Source: Flammeovirgaceae bacterium UBA2366 (GTDB lineage: Bacteria > Bacteroidota > Bacteroidia > Cytophagales > Cyclobacteriaceae). Taken from it: a stretch of 64,000 bases of DNA. A program made the translations under genes and the position numbers. Under the pieces are notes generated by a model. It did no database searches. It worked only from the letters and a program-made list of their open reading frames with translations, and had not been told where the DNA came from. Positions within the stretch are counted from its first letter, which is position 1; the number at the start of each line of letters is the position of its first letter. This document shows positions 7,686 to 16,110 of this stretch, one piece after another. The stretch lies in the NCBI GenBank assembly GCA_002344065.1, contig DDTK01000011.1:186001-250000 (forward strand). Direction: 5' to 3'.

Positions 7686-8528
7686 CTATGCAGACTTCCT
7701 TCTAACCGAAACTTTCTTCTCTTCCCCGGCTTTTCCTTTGGCCTTCTCCATGGGTTTCTTTTTGGCCTGCTCTATACTGGCTTTCAGGGCTGTCATGATA
7801 TCCACAACCTCAGGTTCCTCTTCTGCAACGGAAATAATTTCTTTACCCTCAATTTTGGCCTGGATCATTTTCTTCAGTTCTTCGGTGTAATGATCTTTCA
7901 TCTCAATATCCACAAACTGACGGGTCATGGAATCGACCAGGGTTTTTGCAAGTTTAAGTTGTTCCTTATCGGCATTAATGGTTTCCAATATACCGGGCAC
8001 TTCTTTAATGCTTCGCACTTCATTCGGGTAGCGCAGCCTGTAAACCATTAAACCGCTTTCATGCGGGGCCAACAGCACCACCGTTTCGCGGTCGCGTAAT
8101 ACTACACGCCCCACACCTACACGACCTGTTTGTTTCAAGGTTTCGCACAAAAGCCCATAACTTTTGGCTGCTACATCACCATCAGGACCTATGTAGTATG
8201 GTGATTCATATAAGGTAGCATGAACTTCCTCAGCCTGCACAAAACCCTCAATATCTATAATACGCGTACTCTTCAACTTGACCTTGCTGAAGTCCTCCTC
8301 GTCAATAATTACAAATTGCCCAGGCTCATATTGATACCCTTTAATGATGTCCTCAGTCTTCAGGGTTTCACCCGTTACCTTGTCCTTCTTCTCATAAGCA
8401 ACAGGATTATGCCCCTTACGGGAAAGCAAATTGAAACTTATGGTTTGGGCAGAATCAATGGCATTGTAAATCCGCACAGGTATAGTAACCAGCGAAAAAC
8501 GGATATGCCCCTTCCAGATGGCTCTCAT
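7686..8528 (-). CDS. ku: Non-homologous end joining protein Ku
   Basis: The 280-aa protein begins MRAIWKGHIRFSLVTIPVRI, the standard Ku opening. It continues through the beta-barrel core (YEPGQFVIIDEEDF, FVQAEEVHATLYESPYYIGP) and the region ending TRQFVDIEMKDHYTEEL. The last 45 residues are a Lys-rich tail (KKKPMEKAKGKAGEEKK), typical of bacterial Ku. It forms the homodimeric ring that holds DNA ends for LigD, which is encoded on the same strand at 13789-16110. The two NHEJ genes are 5.3 kb apart rather than adjacent. A 14-bp dyad lies just upstream of the start. Confidence 0.95.
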   Translation of the reverse strand: MRAIWKGHIRFSLVTIPVRIYNAIDSAQTISFNLLSRKGHNPVAYEKKDKVTGETLKTEDIIKGYQYEPGQFVIIDEEDFSKVKLKSTRIIDIEGFVQAEEVHATLYESPYYIGPDGDVAAKSYGLLCETLKQTGRVGVGRVVLRDRETVVLLAPHESGLMVYRLRYPNEVRSIKEVPGILETINADKEQLKLAKTLVDSMTRQFVDIEMKDHYTEELKKMIQAKIEGKEIISVAEEEPEVVDIMTALKASIEQAKKKPMEKAKGKAGEEKKVSVRRKSA

Positions 8529-8556
8529 AACACTTAGTTTAAAAGATTAAATAAGT

Positions 8557-8570
8557 AATACTAAAGTATT
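8557..8570. promoter_or_regulatory. AATACT-AA-AGTATT dyad upstream of ku
   Basis: This perfect inverted repeat, 6-bp arms with a 2-bp spacer, is centred 35 bp upstream of the ku start in the short gap between ku and a divergent porin gene. It could be an operator for either. No regulator gene adjoins it, so its meaning is uncertain. Confidence 0.3.
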
Positions 8571-8621
8571 GACAATGAATGTATTTAACAAATTAAGTTA
8601 AGGGCTGTTATCTTTAAGCAT

Positions 8622-9464
8622 ATGATCCTGAAAAAGCTCCTTCTTCTTTCTCTTTTCTCCAACCTTCTTTTTATGGCTGGGTTGCGTGCCCAAACGGCCA
8701 TGGATTCGCGCGAACCCTATAACCCGGTTAATATGGAGAGCAGGCTGGGAATCGACTTTGACTCCTACTATTTTGTTGCCGAAAACAAGTTTTTTGCCTT
8801 CCGGCCCGGGTTTTATTACGGATTGCCCGGAAAGAGACATTTAATGGGCATAACCTTTCCTGTAGTTCATTTTATCTTTAGCAGTGATTTTGCCGGATTT
8901 GAAAATACCACCGGAATTGGTGATATAAAATTTACATACATCGGTGTTCCGATCCAGAAAAAAGATGCGCTAGGACTTCAGCGCATTTCAACCTTTATGG
9001 AGGTAACAGCCCCAACCGGAAACGAGCAACTCGGCAGAGGTACAGGAGCCTGGGTGTTTAAACCAGGCGTGGTTTTCACATACAGACTTGATCCTGCATT
9101 TTATCTCTTTCCGCAAATTAATTTTCAGTTTTCATCCGCACGATTAAATAGCCTTGGTGGCGGAGACGGTGTACCTGATCCGGAGGATCAGGATAAAGAA
9201 GACAAACTACAAGTGCTCAGCATAAATATTCCGGCCACATTCGTTCTTGACGAATGGTCTGGCTGGATTTCATTAAATCCTGAATACATTCAATCATTCG
9301 CAGAGGATGCCTACTTTATATTCTTACGTCTTGATCTGGGGAAAATGATTGGTGAGCGCACGTCAGCCGCACTGAACATTACCAAATTCATTGCCGGGCA
9401 ACCTCGCCTCGAAACTATGTTTAAAGTCAGGGTGAATTTTTTCCTTGATAACCAAAGGCGCTAA
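8622..9464 (+). CDS. Outer-membrane beta-barrel protein, transporter-like
   Basis: The 280-aa product has a signal peptide ending AGLRAQ. Amphipathic strands follow (FYYGLPGKRHLMGITFPVVH, FENTTGIGDIKFTYIGVP, PGVVFTYRLDPAFYLFPQIN), with glycine-rich turns and an aspartate-rich loop (GDGVPDPEDQDKEDK). The pattern resembles the barrel group that includes the MetA phenol-pathway family. The substrate is unknown. Its last 4 bp overlap the end of the convergent AarF gene. Confidence 0.7.
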   Translation: MILKKLLLLSLFSNLLFMAGLRAQTAMDSREPYNPVNMESRLGIDFDSYYFVAENKFFAFRPGFYYGLPGKRHLMGITFPVVHFIFSSDFAGFENTTGIGDIKFTYIGVPIQKKDALGLQRISTFMEVTAPTGNEQLGRGTGAWVFKPGVVFTYRLDPAFYLFPQINFQFSSARLNSLGGGDGVPDPEDQDKEDKLQVLSINIPATFVLDEWSGWISLNPEYIQSFAEDAYFIFLRLDLGKMIGERTSAALNITKFIAGQPRLETMFKVRVNFFLDNQRR

Positions 9465-10762
9465 TCTGTTACGTGTGTTATTTGCACCTTCGCCTTCAGA
9501 TCATGCAATAAGTTGTACAACCCAAAATATGTGCGATTAATGTACAATGCATCACGAACACCCCTGGCCTTTTTGGACTCTCGTAATTCTTTCATGTTTG
9601 ACAGCTTTTCGCCAAAGTTGTAAAGCGTTTCAAAATAGGCGCCATCGGCAAAATCAAAATACTCCCCATTGAACGGACGGCTAAGTAACTCAACAAGCTG
9701 CGTGAAAAGCTTTATAAAAAACTGCTTGTCTTTGGCTGGGTCATCGGCATAGATAAAATGCAGATCATAGAATACTTGTTCTAACTCCTTCGGGTTGTTC
9801 AGTAGGTTACGATCCAATAACCTGAAATATAGTTTATAAAATTTATCAGGTATAACTTTTACGCAACCAAAGTCGATAATGCCGAGTTGATAGTCGGGCG
9901 TAATAATAAAATTTCCCGGATGCGGGTCAGCATGAACGCTGCGCAGCTCATTCATCTGAAAGTGATAGAAATCCCACATGGCCTGCCCTAACTTTTGTCC
10001 GGCTTCCTTCGGAAAGTCCTTTCCTATAACTTCACCCAGGGGCTTACCTTCAATCCAGTCCATGGTTAAAATCCGCTCGGAAGAATATTGTGGATAGTAC
10101 TGAGGAAAAAGGATGTTGGAAATATGACTGCTTTTCTTTGATAAGTCCATAGACCGCTTCAGCTCCAGTGTATAATCGGTTTCTTCCATCATTCGCATTT
10201 CCACTTCCTGGATAAACTCATTGTATTCGGCCGGATTAAGATTGAACATGCTTAACGCGATTGGTTTAACCATCGCCAGGTCAGACTTAACACTGTTCCC
10301 GATTCCAGGGTATTGAATTTTTACCGCAAGCTTTTTGCCGTTTAGGGTAGCCTGATGAACCTGCCCCATAGAGGCAGCATTGACAGCTTTATGGGTAAAC
10401 GTTTCAAAAATCTTGTCAGGGCTCTTGCCAAAGTACTGCTGGAATGTTTTTACCACCAACGGATAGGATAGCGGTGGGGCACTATACTGTGCCATCGAAA
10501 ACTTTTGTTGGTAAGCTTTGGGTAAGAGGTTCTTATCCATGCTTAACATCTGGGCAACTTTCAACGCGCTTCCTTTTAGCTCACTTAGTGAATTATAGAT
10601 ATCCTTGGCATTATCCTCATGCAACTCATTTCGGGTGGTTGTCGGATCGACTAACTTTCTGCCATAATGCTTTAGATAATTGGTGCCAATTTTAGCACCA
10701 GTAGCAATAAACTTTGAAGCCCGTTGCACCTTGGTAACGGGAATTTTATCAAATTCTTTCAC
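9461..10762 (-). CDS. AarF/ABC1/UbiB family atypical kinase
   Basis: The 433-aa protein has the ABC1 kinase hallmarks: an Ala-rich nucleotide loop (AASMGQVHQA, residues 129-138), the catalytic lysine in LAVKIQYPG (K148), HADPHPGNF, and IDFG. The usual KxGQ motif reads K68-V-A-Q71, with Gly replaced by Ala. UbiB relatives support quinone synthesis or membrane lipid handling. Quinone precursors are the best guess here, but Bacteroidota use menaquinone and the substrate is open. No membrane tail is visible. It follows a TetR-type gene by 21 bp on the same strand. Confidence 0.85.
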   Translation of the reverse strand: MKEFDKIPVTKVQRASKFIATGAKIGTNYLKHYGRKLVDPTTTRNELHEDNAKDIYNSLSELKGSALKVAQMLSMDKNLLPKAYQQKFSMAQYSAPPLSYPLVVKTFQQYFGKSPDKIFETFTHKAVNAASMGQVHQATLNGKKLAVKIQYPGIGNSVKSDLAMVKPIALSMFNLNPAEYNEFIQEVEMRMMEETDYTLELKRSMDLSKKSSHISNILFPQYYPQYSSERILTMDWIEGKPLGEVIGKDFPKEAGQKLGQAMWDFYHFQMNELRSVHADPHPGNFIITPDYQLGIIDFGCVKVIPDKFYKLYFRLLDRNLLNNPKELEQVFYDLHFIYADDPAKDKQFFIKLFTQLVELLSRPFNGEYFDFADGAYFETLYNFGEKLSNMKELRESKKARGVRDALYINRTYFGLYNLLHDLKAKVQITHVTD

Positions 10763-10783
10763 GTGGTCGTCCCTTCGGATTAA

Positions 10784-11458
10784 TTAATTCATTCTGCTTT
10801 GGTATAAAAACTTTCCGAAATCAATGGCGGAGTCGAGCGCTCCCTTACCAATCAGGTCGAAAGCAAGATTTACTGATTTCTCTATGAAAGCATCTGTCTT
10901 TTCAAAGTCCGTGCTGTCATCATCTTTCCAGAAGAGTAACAACAAGCTCAGGTGCACCCAAAACAATTGAGGGTATCGTTTATCAAGATAAGGACGTTCG
11001 GCAACTTCACCTTTTGATTTGCCATCATTTAACACCTGGCTAACAAACTCTTCAAATTTGCTTTTGAAAGGCTTTAAAAAGCCGGGCACTATCTCCAGCT
11101 TTGGATGACGGTTTAACAATAACACGCAAAAACTCCGGTTAGCTTTCAACGTTTCGGCTAAGGTGAAATAAAATGCCAACAGCTTTTCTCTTGCACTGAA
11201 GTTTGCATAATCACCATCAGCTTCCAGGCGGTCAATTGTTTTATGGATATAATCTGACCATATCAGTTTCTCCAGGGCTTCAAACGATCCTGCAACTTTG
11301 TAGAAATCGGCCTCTTTAAGACCCAAGTCGAGGCAAAACTTATAAACGGTTGAAGGTTGTTTGCCATGCGTGAGCAGATACTCCTGGTAGGCAGCTAGTA
11401 AGGCTTCAGCTGAAGCAGGTGCTTTGGCTTTTCGGGTTGATTTTTTTGACTTATCCAT
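10784..11458 (-). CDS. TetR family transcriptional regulator
   Basis: The 224-aa protein has a Lys-rich start (MDKSKKSTRKAKAP), then a TetR-like helix-turn-helix (YLLTHGKQPSTVYKFCLDLG, LKEADFYKVAGSFEALEKLI) and a helical ligand domain. The helix-turn-helix departs from the usual consensus, so the DNA site may be unusual. It is the first gene of an operon with the AarF kinase, which suggests the pair works together. TAACAAAC (11466-11473) and GTTTGTTA (11509-11516) form an inverted repeat upstream and could be its operator. Confidence 0.7.
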   Translation of the reverse strand: MDKSKKSTRKAKAPASAEALLAAYQEYLLTHGKQPSTVYKFCLDLGLKEADFYKVAGSFEALEKLIWSDYIHKTIDRLEADGDYANFSAREKLLAFYFTLAETLKANRSFCVLLLNRHPKLEIVPGFLKPFKSKFEEFVSQVLNDGKSKGEVAERPYLDKRYPQLFWVHLSLLLLFWKDDDSTDFEKTDAFIEKSVNLAFDLIGKGALDSAIDFGKFLYQSRMN

Positions 11459-11465
11459 AAACTTT

Positions 11466-11516
11466 TAACAAACGGCAGTACCAAAAGTTCGATTTATTTC
11501 GGGTAAAAGTTTGTTA
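11466..11516. promoter_or_regulatory. TAACAAAC / GTTTGTTA inverted repeat between TetR and TPR genes
   Basis: Two perfect 8-bp arms, 35 bp apart, lie in the 86-bp gap between the divergent TetR gene and the exported TPR gene. The spacing is wide for a single dimer site but would suit two half-sites or a loop. Autoregulation is inferred from position only. Confidence 0.3.
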
Positions 11517-11544
11517 CTTGGTTAATACTCTGCATTGTTCGATT

Positions 11545-12753
11545 ATGCGAATTGTAATCCTGCTTATTAGCCTTTTCATTTCCCTTGCCGGCTTGGCCCA
11601 GGTAAGAAAGCAGCGAGCTGAAGAATTCTATAATCAGGGCATTTTAGCGATGGCATCAGGCAACTTTGAAGAAGCCAGAAGCCTTCTGACAAGGAGCATT
11701 TCGGAAGATCCGGGTTTTGCCGAAGCCTATTCTACGCGAGCAGCCGTTAATGAACGGTTAAATGATTTTAACAGCGCCTTACGCGACTACACCATAAGCC
11801 TGGAGTTTATGCCCGATCAGTACGAAGTGCTGCTGAGCCGGGGTGCCCTTCGCTACCAGTTAAACCAACCCCTGCTGGCGCGCGAGGATTTTATAAAATT
11901 GCTAAAGCTCCCTGCCGGTGAAACCAATACCATATATTACAGGCAATCGGCCCACAGCCCAGGCACTGATCAGATACTGACGGCCCAGGGAGCCATCCAA
12001 TCGCAGGTATATAATTACCTCGGGTTGATTGAAACACAGTTGAAGAATTGCCCTCTGGCTATGCAATACTTTGACTCAGCCATCAGGCTTAACATTAGCG
12101 AAGCCGATTACTTCATTAATCGTGCTATGGCCAAACAGGCATGCGCTATTGCCGGAGCTGATGAAGATTTCCAAAAAGCATTGACATTAGATCCGGATCA
12201 TCCCATCGCCAAGCATAACCTGGCATCTCTTTCAGCTCGCAAAGGTGAGTTTAATACAGCCGAGCAACAATTAACCGAAGCCATTGAAGCAGATCCACTC
12301 ATGCTTGATCCCTACCTTGAGCGGGCCTATTACCGCTTATTGCGAAAAGATTATGCCGGTGCATTGGCCGACTACAATCAGGCTATAAAACTGGATCGGG
12401 CAAATCCGGAAATCTGGCTCAACCGTGGCATGGCAAAAGAAAAACTACATGACCTTGCGGGCGCCTATCGCGATTATACCGAAGCTATTGAACTGGATGA
12501 AGGCTTTGTAAAGGCGTGGGTTAACCGTGGAAACATTCTGGCAACACAGAAAAAATATACAGAAGCCATTGAAGATTACAGTGCAGCCATCACCTATCAG
12601 CCGGGGTACGGGGTGGCTTATTATAACCGGGCGATTGCGTATTATCGGTTGAATAAAATGGAAGAGGCCTGTGATGATTTAAAAAAAGCGGAGAAATCAA
12701 ATTACCGGGTTGATCAAAAAGTTAAAGAAGGGTTTTGCAGGCCTATTAAGTAG
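11545..12753 (+). CDS. Exported TPR repeat protein
   Basis: Start ATG 11545 is chosen because it gives a clean signal peptide (MRIVILLISLFISLAGLAQ). A TTG nine codons earlier gives no signal. The mature ~383 aa are almost wholly tetratricopeptide repeats, about nine to ten, for example YNQGILAMASGNFEEARSLL, AYSTRAAVNERLNDFNSALR and AYYNRAIAYYRLNKMEEACD. A gap with GETNTIYYRQSAHSPGTDQI breaks the array near residue 135. It probably acts as a periplasmic scaffold. Partner unknown. Confidence 0.8.
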   Translation: MRIVILLISLFISLAGLAQVRKQRAEEFYNQGILAMASGNFEEARSLLTRSISEDPGFAEAYSTRAAVNERLNDFNSALRDYTISLEFMPDQYEVLLSRGALRYQLNQPLLAREDFIKLLKLPAGETNTIYYRQSAHSPGTDQILTAQGAIQSQVYNYLGLIETQLKNCPLAMQYFDSAIRLNISEADYFINRAMAKQACAIAGADEDFQKALTLDPDHPIAKHNLASLSARKGEFNTAEQQLTEAIEADPLMLDPYLERAYYRLLRKDYAGALADYNQAIKLDRANPEIWLNRGMAKEKLHDLAGAYRDYTEAIELDEGFVKAWVNRGNILATQKKYTEAIEDYSAAITYQPGYGVAYYNRAIAYYRLNKMEEACDDLKKAEKSNYRVDQKVKEGFCRPIK

Positions 12754-12792
12754 TTGTATCAGCGTTCTCTTTGTTTCTAATCGCTTAAAGTG

Positions 12793-13728
12793 CTAAAAAA
12801 CTTCCGATTCAGCAGCTTCAATTCTTCGCACAAATTCATCGAGCTCAATCAAAACCGTTGAAGGTTGCTCCATATGAATGTGATGCTTACTATCTACCAG
12901 TATGTGCTTGTTGATTTCATGTGAATACGTATCCAGTATTTTCTGGTTCCATTTCTTAAATAACGCAACATAGGTTGGGTTTGATTTTTCAGCCGTTAAC
13001 AGGTAGACAGGCAGATGCATGCCATCCCTGCGAACTTCAGAAAACTGCTTTAACGAAATGCTTTCTGCGAATGCCTCATTTCCAAATGTTCTCAGTGCTT
13101 TGGATGTTTTGTAGGTAGGATGCGGAGGATCAGGCAGCAACAAAAACGGGATGCCGCTCCACGAAGCATTTCGCAACATCCAATTAATTAGCTTATAACT
13201 TGTGGGCCACTCACCAAATTCCTCACGACTCATCTCCTGATACGGATCAATGAGAAAAACGCCCAGTATACTATCCGGATATTTGTACGCATAATACCTT
13301 GCCAGGAATCCACCTGCAGAATGCCCAACCAGAACATAAGGCCCGGGGATATTTTCCTTTTTCAAGAGTTCATTTAATTCATTTGAAAGATTATCCACTG
13401 AACGCGGTAAAATTCCTTCTTCACTGTGACCCAGCCCGGACCGGTCGTACATGAATACCCGTCCTCTGGTTGCTAACTCCTCTTCTATCTTATGCCAGGT
13501 ATTGAGGGTTTCACCTAATCCGGATAGTAAAATAAATGTGATTTCACCTTTATCATAGTACTTGAAGTGAATCCTATTTGCTCCGATGTCGGAGAATGTA
13601 CCCGTTGGCGGAAACTCCCTTTTGATATAAACATTATAATTCTGTTGCTTCACCATGCCGTATATAAAAAACATGAATAACAGGCCCATCATCGTACCTA
13701 TTGTCCATTTTATAATTCTTCGCAGCAT
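12793..13728 (-). CDS. Membrane-anchored alpha/beta hydrolase
   Basis: Start ATG 13728 gives an N-terminal membrane anchor (IIKWTIGTMMGLLFMFFIYG). An upstream TTG/ATG frame adds 15 residues and is less likely. The domain shows the oxyanion-region motif LLSGLGETLNTWHKIEEEL, the nucleophile elbow VGHSAGGFLARYYAYKYP, the acid in FLIDPYQ or a later loop, and the His in HHIHMEQP. It is a serine hydrolase, probably facing the periplasm; substrate unknown. It lies upstream of, and convergent with, the TPR gene and downstream of ligD. Confidence 0.8.
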   Translation of the reverse strand: MLRRIIKWTIGTMMGLLFMFFIYGMVKQQNYNVYIKREFPPTGTFSDIGANRIHFKYYDKGEITFILLSGLGETLNTWHKIEEELATRGRVFMYDRSGLGHSEEGILPRSVDNLSNELNELLKKENIPGPYVLVGHSAGGFLARYYAYKYPDSILGVFLIDPYQEMSREEFGEWPTSYKLINWMLRNASWSGIPFLLLPDPPHPTYKTSKALRTFGNEAFAESISLKQFSEVRRDGMHLPVYLLTAEKSNPTYVALFKKWNQKILDTYSHEINKHILVDSKHHIHMEQPSTVLIELDEFVRRIEAAESEVF

Positions 13729-13788
13729 ATGTAGATATAAAGGGCTTAATTTCTCAAAATAGATTATGTTCAAATAGAAATCAAATTA

Positions 13789-16110
13789 TTAAATCATCAA
13801 ATCCTCCCGCAACCGCACAAACACCGGTTCCCTGAAGTTTTCATCCGGGGTGAGGGATGCGTAGGTTACCTCAAGTACTATTTTTGGTTCCACCCAGGTG
13901 GATACTTTCTCATCAAGTACTTTTTCTTTAACGGGTTTCTTGATTTCCTTCAACTTTTTAATGCGTGAAAAAATATCTTTGATCGTGGCGTCATCAAAAC
14001 CGGTTCCCACTTTTCCACGATAGACTAATGCATCACCTTCCCACTGCGCCAGGTGCAGTCCACCAAAAGCATCTTTCCGGTTGCCTTTACCTGTGTTGTA
14101 CCCGATCACTACGCAATCGGCTGTATTCCTTATCTTGATTTTTAACCAGGAATCACTTCGCCTGCCGGGAAAGTAACGTCCATCCTTGCGCTTGGCCATA
14201 ATACCTTCCAGGTTGTGCGCCCGCGCAGCCTCCAGCAAGCCTTCACCATCTTCCATCCACTCACTTATGCGATAAGGTGTATCTTTTTTGATGGCGTCCT
14301 TCAACCAAATTTTGCGTTGCAACAACGGCTCATTGATCAAGCTTCGGCCATCTAAATACAGGCAATCGAAAATGTAGCAATACACCGGGCTCGATTTCGA
14401 TAACGTATTGATGTTGGTTTCACCGGAAGCCTTTAGCCGGTTGATCACCTTCTTGAATTCGGGTTTTCCTTGCTTATTCAGGCAAACGATTTCAGCATCA
14501 AACAATCCGTTCGTAGCCCTGAAGGCCTTATCGGGAATCAGCAACTCCGGAAATTGGTTGGTGATGTCATTCTGATTCCGGCTTCGGATACGAAGTTGTC
14601 CATCCTCCAATGCAATCAGTGCACGAATGCCATCCCACTTCACTTCATAGATATAATCATCTGTACGTGAGGGTAACGCTGAAGAGCTATCAGCCAACAT
14701 GGGGGCTATCTCATCTTTCAGAAAATCGACCTGAGGAATGTCCACCCGTTCAAGCAAAAACTCTTTCTGCTTGATCTGGTAAATGCGATACTCCCCTGTC
14801 AGCTCCTTGCTGCTCAACCTGAAATAAAATCCGTCTTTCTTTTCTTTGGTGATCGTGTATTTGCCCAACGCATAAATCCACATGTCGCCACCACCGTATT
14901 GTCCTTTGGGAATCTTGCCATCAAACGTCAGGTACTTCATGGGGTGATCTTCGGTTTGAACGGCCAACCGCTTCACACCCGGATGGGGCGGCATGCCTTT
15001 GGGCACGGCCCACGATTTCAGCACACCATCCTGTTCCAATCGCAAATCATAGTGAAGATGTGAGGCATGATGCCGGTGAATCACAAAATTATTTCCACCG
15101 CCTTCCACAATCCGGGCATCAGGCTCCGGTGTTTTTTTGAAGTCGCGTTTCTTTTCATATGATTCAAGCTGGGCGGGTGTCTTTCTTTTCTTTGAAGCCG
15201 GTAACTCCTTTGCCACTACGCGCTTTCTGTGGTTGTGCAATTCAACGGCAAACGCATCCATGCCTTCCCAGGCATCGCCATCATTCAAAACTTTATCAAT
15301 CGCGTTGTATATGTTGTGTTCCAGCGGACGCTTCAATACCGCCAACTCTTCCCACTTCAATGGCATGGACACCGGTGCTCCTACCCGACCGCGTAAACTG
15401 TAAGGCGATACAATGCTTTGTCCTGAGCGTATCCGGTATATATCAATCAACACCCGACCTTTTCGTGCATCCTTTTTTATGTGAAGCGTGGTTTCTTTTG
15501 CATTTGCATCCACAAAAGGCTGTGCAATGAGTTGTGCCGATTCAAACACCGTATGAAAATCAAACTTCGGTTCAAGCGGGCAACAGATGTGAACTCCCTT
15601 TCCACCAGTAGTCTTGACAAAAGCCGTGTAGCCGAAAGATTCAACATGAGCCCGCAAGTCGAACGCCAGGGAAACAATCTTTTCGAACGAGTATCCTTCC
15701 GGTGGATCGAGGTCGAACACCATGTAATCCGGAAAATCGAAATTTGGCCTGCGGCTATGCAGTTGATGTAACTCAAGCGAAGCCAGGTTGGCAAGCCAGA
15801 CCAACGAGGCGGGCTCGGTGGCAATGATGTAATCCTTTTCTTCTTTGCCCAGTCGCTCAAACTCCAGCCACTTGGGCGCCCACTCCGGCCGGTTTTTCTG
15901 GTAGAACATTTCACCATGAATGCCATCCGGAAAACGAATTAAGGTTAACGCGCGACCTTTGATATGATTTAAAATAGTGGGTGCAATCTTTAAATAGTAG
16001 GCAATCACTTCCGCTTTCACAATGCCGTCTTCAGGAAACAATACCTTATCCAGGTTGGATAATTCCAACTTGCGTTTGCCCACCTGTGTCCATTGTGATT
16101 TCTTTGCCAT
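13789..16110 (-). CDS. ligD: ATP-dependent DNA ligase D, POL-PE-LIG order
   Basis: The 773-aa multifunctional NHEJ enzyme has three domains. Residues ~10-290 are the primase-polymerase (D133 and D135 in VFDLDPPEG, GGKGVHICCPL). Residues ~330-460 are the 3'-phosphoesterase (HRHHASHLHYDLRLE, with H353, D355 and R357; TEDHPMKY, H389). Residues ~465-773 are the ligase (EVKWDGIR, adenylated K491; C-terminal VFVRLREDL). The POL-PE-LIG order is that of mycobacterial LigD, not the PE-LIG-POL order of Pseudomonas. With Ku it should repair double-strand breaks. Its start directly abuts the stop of the MHS transporter gene. Confidence 0.95.
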   Translation of the reverse strand: MAKKSQWTQVGKRKLELSNLDKVLFPEDGIVKAEVIAYYLKIAPTILNHIKGRALTLIRFPDGIHGEMFYQKNRPEWAPKWLEFERLGKEEKDYIIATEPASLVWLANLASLELHQLHSRRPNFDFPDYMVFDLDPPEGYSFEKIVSLAFDLRAHVESFGYTAFVKTTGGKGVHICCPLEPKFDFHTVFESAQLIAQPFVDANAKETTLHIKKDARKGRVLIDIYRIRSGQSIVSPYSLRGRVGAPVSMPLKWEELAVLKRPLEHNIYNAIDKVLNDGDAWEGMDAFAVELHNHRKRVVAKELPASKKRKTPAQLESYEKKRDFKKTPEPDARIVEGGGNNFVIHRHHASHLHYDLRLEQDGVLKSWAVPKGMPPHPGVKRLAVQTEDHPMKYLTFDGKIPKGQYGGGDMWIYALGKYTITKEKKDGFYFRLSSKELTGEYRIYQIKQKEFLLERVDIPQVDFLKDEIAPMLADSSSALPSRTDDYIYEVKWDGIRALIALEDGQLRIRSRNQNDITNQFPELLIPDKAFRATNGLFDAEIVCLNKQGKPEFKKVINRLKASGETNINTLSKSSPVYCYIFDCLYLDGRSLINEPLLQRKIWLKDAIKKDTPYRISEWMEDGEGLLEAARAHNLEGIMAKRKDGRYFPGRRSDSWLKIKIRNTADCVVIGYNTGKGNRKDAFGGLHLAQWEGDALVYRGKVGTGFDDATIKDIFSRIKKLKEIKKPVKEKVLDEKVSTWVEPKIVLEVTYASLTPDENFREPVFVRLREDLMI

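Noticed and set aside
15477..15926. 149-codon antisense-strand shadow in another frame of ligD
   Set aside because: ligD has full motif support across this region; the alternative frame is a product of its codon pattern.
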